The notes below the pieces were generated by a model, which searched no databases, was not told the origin of the DNA, and saw nothing but the letters and a program-made list of their open reading frames with translations. Made by a program: the position numbers and the translations under genes. Below, in pieces: positions 12,553-23,276 of a stretch of DNA of 64,000 nucleotides. Position 1 is the first letter of the stretch. Every line of letters begins with the position of its first letter. Source of the stretch: Rhizophagus irregularis (Eukaryota > Glomeromycota > Glomeromycetes > Glomerales > Glomeraceae); NCBI RefSeq assembly GCF_026210795.1, contig NC_089441.1, positions 372,001 to 436,000 on the forward strand, written 5' to 3'.

Positions 12553-13923
12553 ATGTTCAGGTTCATTATAAATTCGCTTTTATTCATCTTCTTTTTTAGA
12601 ATTGTTACCGCATCAAAAGATTTTGGTGTTGTTATGGGTAAAAAAGATTTTAAAACAACAAAATCCCTTCTCGCTGTTTATAATCAACAAGATGCTGATC
12701 CTTCAGATGGTTATCATCAGGCTGAATTTAATTTAAAAACGGATTTACCATCATTTAATCCTGATCAAAGTGGTGTAGAAAGTATTAAATGTAAAAAAGG
12801 TTCAAATGGTAAAAGAAAAATTACTTTCAATTTAAAGGATAAAAAAGCGATTAAAGATGTTAAAGAATGGCCTGAAAGAGTTATGTTATTAATTTCACAT
12901 AAATGGAAATGTTTTGGTAAAAGGTCTACCCAATTTTTTACCGCTACTGATAGAGTTATTGATGAATCTAATTTATCTGCAACTTTTGCTATTATGAGAT
13001 GTGATTATCCTTATAATTCTAATGATTATGAACTTAATATTAATTGGGTTGAAGGGGTTAATCAATCAAAGAATAAAACTCGTCGTAATTTAGAAGAAAG
13101 ATTCGGTATTCCATTTCCAACAATTAATTCGAGTAATAAATTAGGTTTAAATATCTTATTTGATTCAAATAATGGTAGAACTTCAAGACCAAATATACCA
13201 ATTATAAATGATGGTAATGTTAGATTACTTTGCTCTAATTGTTTTACAAAAGGTGATGCTACTATTGCTGTAAAAATTAGGGGTAATATTGTTCCTCCTA
13301 AATTAAAAGAAGCTTCAATTTCTCTTGATGGAAATTTTCTTATGAACCTTGATTTTACTCTTGATGCTTCAAAAGAAAAAAATAAAAGACTTAATCGTAA
13401 AAATACTTCTGCAAAAGATTTTCAAATTTTTAGTATTGGTTTAGGTCCTTTTAATATACCTGGTATATTAAATCTTGGTCCTTCAATTGATCTTGTTGCT
13501 GCTGCTGATGCTACTTTAGAAACAGGTGGAACTCTTGAATTTGGTGGTGATCTTAGTTTACCAAATTTTAGTGCTAGAGCTTCATTTAAAGGTGATCCAA
13601 GTTTTGATCAATCAGGTTTTACTCCTAAAGTTAATGTACATAATCCAGATTTTGATGTTGAAGCTTCTGCTACTATTTCTGCTTCATTAAAACCACAATT
13701 TGCTTTTGGTTTAAGTGTACTTAATGGTAGAGTTTTAAGACAAAAAGTTGGTTTTGAATTAGTTGGTACTCTTCAAAATTCTTTTATTTTTGGTAATTGT
13801 GAAAATAAGAAAAAACCACGTCTTGATTCTTCTCTTGGTGGTAATGTAGGTTTTTTTGCAAATGAAAATAATTTTCCTATATTTACATTTCCTACTTTAC
13901 CTTTATTAAATAAATGTTTATAG
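12553..13923 (+). CDS. secreted protein, DUF7029/DUF7223-like, paralogue 2
   Basis: A single-exon gene for 456 residues, collinear with the gene at 6542. It has a signal peptide (about 1-21, ending IVTAS), then YHQAEFNLKT, a SIKCKKG strand and VMLLISHKWKCFG, and the same LLCSNCF cysteine pair and LLNKCL terminus. I estimate more than half of residues identical to paralogue 1 in the N-terminal domain. The middle differs: after the LDFTLDASKEK segment this copy has a basic stretch (about residues 275-295, NKRLNRKN) where paralogue 1 has a glycine/alanine-rich strand. The start ATG follows an A-run and immediately precedes the hydrophobic signal. No intron signals interrupt the ORF. Function is unknown; export is the only firm inference. 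Confidence 0.85.
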   Translation: MFRFIINSLLFIFFFRIVTASKDFGVVMGKKDFKTTKSLLAVYNQQDADPSDGYHQAEFNLKTDLPSFNPDQSGVESIKCKKGSNGKRKITFNLKDKKAIKDVKEWPERVMLLISHKWKCFGKRSTQFFTATDRVIDESNLSATFAIMRCDYPYNSNDYELNINWVEGVNQSKNKTRRNLEERFGIPFPTINSSNKLGLNILFDSNNGRTSRPNIPIINDGNVRLLCSNCFTKGDATIAVKIRGNIVPPKLKEASISLDGNFLMNLDFTLDASKEKNKRLNRKNTSAKDFQIFSIGLGPFNIPGILNLGPSIDLVAAADATLETGGTLEFGGDLSLPNFSARASFKGDPSFDQSGFTPKVNVHNPDFDVEASATISASLKPQFAFGLSVLNGRVLRQKVGFELVGTLQNSFIFGNCENKKKPRLDSSLGGNVGFFANENNFPIFTFPTLPLLNKCL

Positions 13924-14667
13924 GGAGAGTGATAGAGAGAATATAGAATTCGTTATCATGTATAATTATTTATTAGTTTTTAATTTTTTATATAATACAT
14001 ACATAATTTTTTTTTTTACATAATTCTTCTTTACGTTAATAAATTTTGATCGGCGATCAAACGAAAATAATCACGTGTTATAAAATATTCATACTGTCAC
14101 GTGTGAACTGTGAAAGTAAACAACTAACGGCCTTAGATCACGTCGTGTAACCAAAACGTTCATTTCGTTTTCTCTCACCATGATGTCATACATTAGGATG
14201 CGAAAGGAAATTAATCAGATATATAAAAGTTCTCAAATCAAGTACACCTTGACATATCAGATTGGATATTTTGTACAGTTCATTTTCAAAAAAATACATA
14301 CTGATCTATCTCTACACGAAAATTTATAATTTATAATCACAAAGTCGACGAAACAATAATTACACCTCACAAATTACGGCGTCCCGGAATCAATTGGTTG
14401 TCCACGTTAAACTTTGTAAAGCTGAAGAAGACTCCTTTCCTAAATTTCTGAAATTGATGAAGCGATGTTAGGGGGATAGGGACGGTTCCCACTTGAGGTG
14501 TACGCCTCCCACAGTGCCTTCTTGCTATATTACTTTGTATTCTTTTTTTTTTATTCCTGGCACCTCTAGCTCATTAAAATTACTAATTTGCTTTCTTGCC
14601 TAACCGGAGACTCCACACTCTCAGTATTACTAATTTGTAATCTTATCTAGTGTAATGCTGTAATATA
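13924..14667. other. intergenic, no gene seen
   Basis: Region downstream of the second secreted-protein gene. It contains a moderately GC-richer stretch (about 14090-14480) with CACGTG-type words near 14073, 14099 and 14137, but no ORF or RNA gene was recognised. Confidence 0.4.
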
Positions 14668-15350
14668 CTAGGGTGAGACGTCGCCTAATTAATCAAAGCT
14701 ATGTCAGCAACATTGGTTATTCTACTATAATCAGATTTTTCATGTTACACGGATCAATTTTTTTTAAATTTTTGAATTTGTTCGTTAAGCAAATTTTAAA
14801 TGATCACTTTTAACGTAAAATTAAATTATTTTTGACCAAATAAATTATCAATTAATATGTTTGCTTTTTTTTCACGATCATTATCTTCAATATTTTCCTG
14901 AATAGCATCATATTACAATTGACACATTTTAAAATGTTTCACCGCATGATGAAAACATAGGTTTACCTTCAAATTTTTATGACAAGTCTAGAGATGGTTT
15001 AAGAACAAAGTTACGTTCAAATATTTTTCTTTATCATATAAAACTTTAGAGATTTGGTGCTTTATTAGTTCAAATTTTCATTTAAGCAAATATCAAATCA
15101 TTTTTAAAACCTTTGTAAAAAAAAAAACGTAATTACTTTGAGATGGTTCTTAAGAACAGTTTTCAACCAAAAGAAAGTTGAAAAATGTACACAATATTCG
15201 CAAAGAAACTTTTAGAGTCTTGAGTTTTATTTCATAATAAATTATTATAAAAAAGTTTATTTAATAAATTTTATAGTTTTGCATAGTATAAAATCTGATT
15301 ATAGTAATATAATCAATGTTGCTGACAAATTAGGCGACGTCTCACCCTAG
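14668..15350. mobile_element. 683-bp TIR element flanked by a 7-bp direct repeat
   Basis: The left terminus CTAGGGTGAGACGTCGCC is the reverse complement of the right terminus ending CTCACCCTAG. Inverted similarity continues for about 60 bp through 'TGTCAGCAACATTG' and 'ACTATAATCAGATTTT', except for an 11-bp insertion on the left. TAATATA occurs immediately outside both ends (14661-14667 and 15351-15357), consistent with a target-site duplication. The interior is AT-rich and non-coding. Superfamily not assigned. Confidence 0.75.
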
Positions 15351-15419
15351 TAATATACCTAGTAAATTTATTAATTATGAGGCGCAGTATTATATTTAAA
15401 ATTAGTATATAAACTTTTA

Positions 15420-16010
15420 ATAGTTTAAAATTGTATTTTAATTGGTCCGAAATGACGTTCAACTACATAATAAGAAATCAGGTGACGTTAAGAATGTAAC
15501 GTCCGAGATGACGTTAAACTAGTAAATTGTTAAGTCAGGTGATTAAGATATCAGGTGGTTAATTTGCAGTGATTCTTAAATAGTATTTAAAAATCGATAG
15601 GATTCTTATAAATAACAGATCAATTTAGTCTTCCTGAAAAATCAGGTTACGAATTTTGTAAAATTATTTTAATATCTAAGGTGGCAACGTGATTTATCAC
15701 GGGCTTAGGTATTACACAAGCTAGAGTTTTGGAATATTACAAATACTAATTTATTTTCTTACTTAGCACGAGTTCTTTGAAAGCAAATAAGCTTACTGTA
15801 TGCGGAACAAAGTGGAGCGGTAAGCAAATTGTGAATACAATAAGTGGGCAAATGGTATGCAAATCATAAAGCAAATATGAATGCCAATGTTGCAGAGCGA
15901 AGCGGAGCATGTAGTCCTTGTGTCATAGAAGGCGGAATTGCAAGAATGACACAATATCAGTCATGATAATTATAGCGTTAGGCTTGAAAGGCGTAGGATG
16001 TGAAGATTCG
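15420..16010. repeat. possible retroelement/LTR-like relic
   Basis: This stretch repeats GACGTT-containing words ('gaaatgacgttcaac', 'gagatgacgttaaac') and 'caggtgattaag'-like words, followed by GCGAAGCGGAGCATG-type sequence. The composition is less AT-rich than its surroundings and there is no ORF. It reads like a decayed repeat, but no matching second LTR was found in the window. Confidence 0.3.
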
Positions 16011-16011
16011 C

Positions 16012-16196
16012 CCCTATAAAAGCGAAATGAGGTAAATTTGTTTAATATTTGTGCTCATGTGTAATAAATGTCTAAAAAAGCACCATTTTGTTTAATTTTT
16101 GTTTTTTTGTGATAAGACATAAATCGGACAAAATGGTGCTTTTTTGGACGTTTTTTACACATGAACACAAATTTAACACATTTCGTTTTTATAGGG
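16012..16196. mobile_element. 185-bp foldback element with CCCTATAAA termini
   Basis: The two halves are imperfect inverted copies. The left starts CCCTATAAAAGCGAAATGAG and runs to AAGCACCATTTTGT; the right runs ACAAAATGGTGCTTTTTT to CGTTTTTATAGGG. The RNA or single strand could fold into a long hairpin. The same termini occur at 22362-22429 and 58195-58803. Confidence 0.7.
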
Positions 16197-17558
16197 ATCG
16201 CTTTGCGATGTTAGTTGTTTTTGCGAAGAACCTACTTAGAGAGGTTTGAAATGGATTTCTTTTGCAAAAAACAATTTAAACTAGAACGGAATTCGTATAA
16301 ATTCTACCGTTTTTAATGAATTTTTAATGAATTTTTAAAAACGAGTTTGATCGTTTGATTCATTCGTCAAATAATTTCACCTTTTAATTTATCGCGTAGG
16401 GTTACTGTACTGTACCAGTACAATTTAGTACATACAATCGTAATGTTTGTTAGTAAAGTACATTCATTATACATTATACATTTGATATATTAAATTTTAA
16501 TATTTTATAACAAATCTAATATTATCATAAACAATTTAAACGGATAAGATAATAAATTTCAAAGTAAACTATTGGTATTACTATTATTATTATAATTAGT
16601 GAATATAAAGATTTTTTGTGGTATCAAAAAATGGGGTAATAAATTAAAATGTACGAAATTGTACTAGTGTACAAAATATAAAAAATTGGACAAAATCTTA
16701 CGAAATTCATATACGATCTCTTTAAGTATCATTGTATTAAGTACAAGTAGTGAAATGTGCGAATACTGTGCTCGTACGAAAATTTTGCTCGTACATTGAT
16801 TTAGACAACTCTCTGTACCTAGTCAAAAAAAAAAAAAAATTTTTTTTTAGTATACTAATTTTTTTTGACTTTCAGATAGCGTAGCGTTATGAATATTGGA
16901 AGTTTGTCAAACAATTGTATCTGATATGGAATTATGAGTTGTAATAATAATTCATGTATTATACTTTCGTATAAGAATATCTAGTTTTTTTTCCTAGCCT
17001 GTCGTAGAAATCGGGTGCGTTTTCTTGGCCTTCATCACCTTTAGTATGATCTCATAAAATTAAAGTGGTCATCTGAAGCTATAGAATTTGGAAGGTCGCT
17101 TCCCCGAGATTTACTAGAAAATCCAGGGACAAATCAAAGAAGAATGATATGACCAAGAACTCCAAAGAAAACCCCACAAAGAATCCTAACCACAAGGATA
17201 AAGGGATGATTTAATTTCCAAACAGATATTATGGAAAAGTGTTGACAAAAGTAAAGTTATATTTTATGGGAATTAATTTGGTTATTTATATAAACTGTAT
17301 TGGAAACAAATTTCTTGTAAATGTTGGATATAAGTAAAAAATATCGAAATCGCGTGATAAGAAAATTTAAGAATATTTTTAAACACTTATTAACTCTTTA
17401 ATAATAAGAAAATAATACAAAATCCGTAATATATTAGAGCTTAGTATTTAATTCTCATTTAATAATAATAATTTACAGTACAGTATATACAAATATAATT
17501 TAAATAGCCTATCATAAATAATCTGTTATTATTATTATTGTATATTTTGATTCTTTGA
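16197..17558. other. intergenic, no gene seen
   Basis: AT-rich, with GTAC-containing words repeated between 16400 and 16810 (gtactgtaccagtac and similar) and a poly-A/poly-T pair near 16825-16850. A GC-richer patch at 17000-17210 could be a relic of coding sequence, but no frame is open. Confidence 0.4.
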
Positions 17559-20500
17559 CTACTCATCATCTTCGTTACAGAATTCTTTGGTAATCCCTGT
17601 AAGTCTTGGTTGTAATTGAGGCATTTCTAAAAAAACAAAATGATTAATTAAAAAAGATTATAAATATCAAAATTAAATAATATAACAAAATAACGTCTCA
17701 CCGGCCAAAATTTGTTTACAGGATAAAGAAACTTTCGTATAATCCAAGTTCAAAAACGTTAATTTTGAAAGTCCTGTATTAAAATATATATATATATATA
17801 TTAGATCGAATATATCAGGTCAAAATACATATAATACAACGCTAATAAAATTTACCTTTAAGTTCTTTTACACCTTTATCTGTAACACGAGTGTATCCAA
17901 CGTTAAGATATTTTAAGCTCCTAGGGGAAAATGCAGAATTACCAATTATTCGTAAAGATTCATTTTTAATCTTCGTTTTACTTAAACTTAAGTGCGTCAA
18001 TTCTCGTAAATCTAAAAATCATAAAATTTTAGTTTTTTTTTTAAAAAAAAAATAATTTAAATAATTTAAGTCGTAAATTTCGATGAACTAACTTCGTAAA
18101 TTAGCCACACCGATATCTGTGATGCATGTTCTATCAAGATACAATTCAACCAAGTTTTCTAAACCTGATAATCAGAAAAAAAAAACTAATTAATAACTCA
18201 GTAAATAAATAATATATAAGGTTAATAGTGCATACTTTTTAAGGCTGTCATTCCAGTATCAGTTAATTTAGTTCCAGATAAGGATAAATACGTTAAGCTA
18301 TAATAAAAAAAATTTTTTTTTTTTTAATAAATAAATCTGAGAAAAAAATTCGTTTAATAATAAATTAATTAGTACCTTTTCACAGCTTCAATGCACAAAA
18401 TACCGACATCGGTAACATTTATGAAATTTGTTAAGTCGAGCTTGTTCAAAGGCAATTCTGAAAATAATAAAAAAATCAATTACAATTAATGAGCCGATAA
18501 AAGAGCCGATAAAAAAAAGCACATTCTTCTTACCAGAAAAGTCTTGCAATACATCATCTAATTCTTCTTCTCGATTCGGAAAGTTGATAAAGTTAAGAGA
18601 CTTGTACTCTAAACAATAAAATTATGATATCAAAAATAACGAACATTAATCAATAATCAAGATAACAGTAAATATACCTTTTGCCATCCATTTCAACCCG
18701 AATTGACCAATTCCAGTAGTTTCGGTCAGGTTCAAATCAACAAGATTTTTAAATCCACATAATATTTTCATTACATCTTGATCACAAAGTTTCGTTCTGG
18801 AAATATCCAAAAACTCTAAACTTTGGAAACTTGAAGGATTAACTGGAACTTGAGGTGGTGTCAGTAGAGTACTGTCAAGATTGAGTGAACGTATGTTCAC
18901 CAATGCTGTATTATAAAATCATTAATTATTAATTAATCTACGGTCTTGGAAAAAACACATTACGAATTTAAAATAATATTTACGCTGCAAATCTAAAAAC
19001 ACTGTCCTTCCATTAACACCATTACAGTACGATAAATCCAACACTTCCAACGTTTTTGCGAAAGCGCAATTTGCAAATAATTCTCTCAAACCACTTATAG
19101 TTACTTTTGTCTTCGATAAATTCAAATCGGTTAAATTCTCGAATCCTATAATTTTTATTTTGAACAAAAAAATTATTTATATAAAACAAAATTTATGATT
19201 AAAAAAACCCTATTATTAGCTAATAAATTTAAATACCTTGTAAAGCTGGAAGAGCACGATCTTTAACCCTACATGACGAAACATCTAGCGACTCTAAAAA
19301 TAACAACCCTAAATAATCCAAATTTTTAGTTTAGTTATCAAGTAATTAAAAACAATACATAAAAATCGTTATAATTTTATTAAATTGAACCTTGTAATCC
19401 ATTCAATCCTGTATCAGTTAATACTTCGCATCCTCTTAAGCTAACTCTTGTAACTGAAGCACGTTGAGTGTTACCGATAACTTCCAATAAGGAGTCAGTT
19501 GCTCGCGGATAATTATCCAATATAATATTCTGTAAATTACTGTGATAATAAACAATTGAATTATTAAATTTCAATAACTTTGATAGTAATGAGAAATCAA
19601 AATTAAACATTATTCACCAATTCGCAAATCGTCTAAAAGTAAGAGAATCTAATTTGTTTAATTTTATCAACTCTGCCACTAATAATTCACCAATGTTGGA
19701 TGAAACATTAGCAAGAGAACGAATTATTCTGACACTTGTAGCGGAAGTCAAGAGTACTAGTAATAATTATTTACTGTTAGTCACGAATATCTTAGAAAAT
19801 AAATAAAATAAAATTAAACTTACCAGCAACACAGTATGCACATTTTGACTTTAAGCTTTCAACCTGTAATTCACGTTTGATACCCTGTCTTACAGCGTTA
19901 TCATGTATATTTTCTTCGGTATTTACTCTCGTTTGTATAGCATCAGCCAAACGCTGTCTTTTCTCTTCCTCGGTTTCGACTAATACAATAATCGTCAATT
20001 AACAAATATAGTATAGAATCTTTCTAATACCTTTTTCAATTATTTAATGTTACAAACCATGCTCTTCATTTGGATCAACTGAATCTTGAGGAATAATTGG
20101 ACCATCAGTTAAACGATGACCTCCACCAGAAAACGGTGGAGGTTGCATACCTCTCGGAATATTTGGTGGAAAACGACCTCGAAGTGCCCGAATTCGTGGA
20201 GGTTGTCCAAAATTTGGAGGAAAATTTGGCGGAACGTTATTCGGAATCACGGGAATTTGTGGTGGCACTTGCGGAGGAATTTGTGGCAGGAAATGCGGAG
20301 GAACATTAGGTGGAATATTGTTTGGGATCACGGGCTGTGCAGAAATCTGTGGCGGAGCTTGTGAAGGAACATTTAATGGAATATTGTTCGGGATCACGGG
20401 CTGTACGGGAATCTGTGGCGGAACTTGCGGATTCCCTATCACATGTCTTTGGCTACTACCACCATCATCATCGTCGTCGTCATTGTCATCATCGTCATCA

Positions 20501-21552
20501 TCGTCGTCATCATCATCATCATCTTCTTCTTCTTCATCATTATCATCAGATTCAATATCCAATCTCCTATTTGAAATCTTTGAAGTATTTGAAGTCCGTG
20601 ATTTCACTGCTGGCTGTTGTGGTTGTTGAGGCGAAATATCAAGTTTTACAACATTCAAAGAAGCATTTGGTACCAAACCAACATCTGCGAGGGTCATATC
20701 CATTTGATCATCTCCAAATACTTTTCTGGGAAATGGTAACATCAATTGAAATGTTTTACTCGGTTCATTCTCATTAGATACCCATTCAAATAGATTAGAA
20801 ATTTTCGTAGATGAGGAAAATTTTTGACGAATAGCTTGACCAGTTGACAAACGTATCTGAATAAGAGCAGTATTCTGTGAAGGTTTTGAGGAAGTTTCAG
20901 GTTGAGAAGCAGTTGAACTGCTTACACCAATATTACTTTCTTCACTTCCACTTGTTTGATGTACTAATTTTCGTTGTTTATTCCTTATCCGATCTTCTTT
21001 GATTGCCAACAATGCTTTATTACGAGCTTCGCGTTCCATCATCTTCTGCTTCTTAGCTTCTTCCGCTGCTTTTACTGCTTTAGCTCTACTTTCTTTGGTA
21101 TATTCTGATTCATCAGCTGGTTGTGAATGACGAGATACCAAAGCTGGTTGTGGAAATGAACTCGACTGTTAAATTATTTAATCATTAGTAAACCAAAAGT
21201 TGTAATTGAAAAAAAAAACTTAATTGCTAAAATATTACCGTAGCAGTATCAAGCGACATCGGAACAACGTCATTGGATGACGGTCTTAAGGAGAGTGTTG
21301 TAGTAGGACGAGAAACCCCCGAGTTCGGATCCAAAGCATTAAGAACCCTTCAATATTTTCAGTTAAAGTATAATAATTAACAAAATATAAAAAAATCAAT
21401 AATTTTTATTATTATGTATTATATTGTTACCACTCGGTAGCGTCTTCTATGGTTCTATTACATGCAATTGCTTTTCGACAAACCCATTCGTCAAAACCAA
21501 AAGAAAGTAATTGAGCCAACATAACATCTTTATCTTGTTGATTTGGATCCAT
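17559..21552 (-). CDS. UBA-UBX-leucine-rich-repeat protein
   Basis: Multi-exon gene read right to left. Exons: 21552-21431, 21347-21239, 21165-20058, 19979-19824, 19756-19618, one starting at 19539, then small LRR exons to the TAG at 17559-17561. Joins checked by frame through 19539. Residues about 5-41 form a UBA-like ubiquitin-binding domain (MLAQLLSFGFDEWVCRKAI). A basic helical EAKKQKMMEREARNK stretch follows, then a UBX domain (about 180-255; IQIRLSTGQ...TLADVGLVPNASLNVVKL), an acidic Asp/Glu run, a Pro/Asn repeat region and a series of LRRs with cysteine-containing LDLSYCNG- and LNLDYTKV-type repeats (AMN1/F-box-LRR style). UBX proteins are Cdc48/p97 cofactors, so a ubiquitin-selective adaptor whose LRRs choose the substrate is the inferred role. 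The acidic run is encoded by GAT/GAC/GAA repeats and may vary in length. Protein roughly 850-900 residues. Confidence 0.8.
20425..20560 (-). repeat. trinucleotide repeat encoding an acidic tract
   Basis: Runs of CAT/CGT/CTT on the plus strand read as GAT/GAC/GAA on the coding strand of the UBX-LRR gene, giving a run of more than 25 acidic residues. The in-frame microsatellite lies between the UBX domain and the proline-rich linker. Confidence 0.85.
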
Positions 21553-21788
21553 TTTAAATTATTCAACTGAATTTTGGAAAATATTTACAAACAATAAAAT
21601 TGCGCAATTTAACTGTTAAAAAAAACCCCCAAGTTAATAAACCTGCTTTATTATAATAAAAATATGTTTAAAAATAAAATAAAAAGAACCGGCTTAACAC
21701 AAACCTAACCAAATAAACGAATTAACTGAAGGGAAAAACTTTTAAAAAGTTACAAATAACAAATAATGAGTGTTTAAATGTGGCTAAC

Positions 21789-22015
21789 AAATATGTCATG
21801 TACCTTCCTAACTCAGCAATTTGATTTATATACTGATTGACAGCATTGTCCGCAGTAACGGAGTTCGATGATTATCAGCCGAGAAATTACATTAATTTCG
21901 TTCACAGTATATAGACTATATAGTGAATCATTTATTTCATAGCATTAAAATGTATTTCAATATTAACATGATAATTTATTCTTGGTAAAATTTTCAAATG
22001 GTATAAATTAGCGTC
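21789..22015. repeat. block shared with 61002-61243, upstream of two different genes
   Basis: The sequence from AATATGTCA-GTACC through GACAGCATTGTCCGCAGTA, GATTATCAGC-GAGAAATTA and TTTCATAG-ATTAAAATGTATTTC to GGTATAAAT recurs at 61002-61243 in the same strand orientation. Here it lies about 240-460 bp upstream of the UBX-LRR start (gene runs left); at 61 kb it lies just upstream of a gene running right. It may be a duplicated bidirectional promoter. Confidence 0.65.
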
Positions 22016-22361
22016 TTTTCTAGTTACATTATTTACGTATAGTTCCGATCATCAAATGAGTCAAATCTGTTCATATGTACGTAATCTGTTTCAAGTTTCA
22101 TATCGGTTAGAATTTTTTTAAAATCAAGCTTTTTAAAAACTAGTAAATTCACTATATGGTGGACTACCAAATTTTGTGTGTAAATCAGCCGCATTTAATG
22201 TGTATTTTATTGTTTTTTTTTAACGAAAAATGCTCAAAAATTAGATTTAATAAATAAAATCGCAGGTAAATTTTGCCAGTAGTAATTAATTTTTAAATGT
22301 ATATTTATTCTAAATACCATTATGAATTAAATTATAAATGTATTACAAATAAAAAAATATG

Positions 22362-22429
22362 CCCTATAAAAAAAAAATTCTGGAAAAAATTCCGATAAAT
22401 GATCATTTTTCTGAAATTTTTTTATAGGG
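22362..22429. mobile_element. 68-bp CCCTATAAA palindromic element
   Basis: Starts CCCTATAAAAAAAAAATTC and ends with a complementary AAATTTTTTTATAGGG. The interior forms an imperfect stem around TGATCA. It is the shortest of three elements in the window with these termini. Confidence 0.5.
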
Positions 22430-23117
22430 GTGCGAGAGAACATTTTGATTATACTTGCAACCAAAAGTTTTAAATTTAGTATCTTTAATTACTGTTAGAT
22501 AATTTGGATATATATGGATATTTGTCAAAAGGAATTACTGGTAAATTAGCAAAATTTGCAATAAAATCAAAATTTCAAAGTAATTAAAATCACGTGTCAT
22601 TTAAATTCTAAATCATGGTTGGCTCAATGCCTCAATCAATGGCTCATACATATGCATCACGCGATGGCTTACATAATCTGAAAAATTGAAATTTTTTAAC
22701 CGTGACAACGTGACGTATTGATTTTATATAAAATACTCTTCGCTTTATTTGCTGTTAATCTTGTGTTTTAAAGGGTATGAATTTTCGTTATTTTATTTTA
22801 CGTTTAATTAAATAGTCTTTAAATATAATAATACTGAAAGTACCGAAGTATTTTTTTTTTTACTGAAGCTTAGGTGTAGATGTTAAGTGAAAAAGTGGGT
22901 ATATATTTAAGTACTTTTGTATTGCCAGCATTTTTATAGAAGCTTATAATAATTTGTCATGCTTGAGTTGTGTCAGAGAAAACATGTATAGCATTTTTAA
23001 TATTTTTTAAATTTATAAAATAATAAAAAATCTAAAGTGAAAAAAATTATAAGAACTATGATGTTCTAATTAACTCGTTTTTTCCTAAAAATATTGCAAG
23101 AATTATCTTTGCTCAGT

Positions 23118-23276
23118 GTAGGGATGGGGACGACTCGCACGTTCGGTTCGGCTCCGAGCTGATACTATTGAAAAAACTGAGTTGAGAAGAGTTAACCCGA
23201 AAAACCGGTTCAGTTTCATAATCGGCTTTCGGAACGAACTGACTCAAGTCGCAACCCGACCTTTTTCCATCCCTAC
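23118..23276. mobile_element. small TIR element with TAGGGATGG termini
   Basis: TAGGGATGG near 23119 and CCATCCCTA ending near 23276 bracket a GC-richer segment with partially inverted content (GACTCG, CGAGTC-like, ACCCG/CGGGT words). The flanks do not give a clear target duplication. The short termini resemble hAT-type ends, which is inference only. Confidence 0.45.

Noticed and set aside
20097-20777. Plus-strand ORFs opposite the UBX gene (His/Ser-rich)
   Set aside because: Antisense readings of the proline-rich and acidic repeat region.
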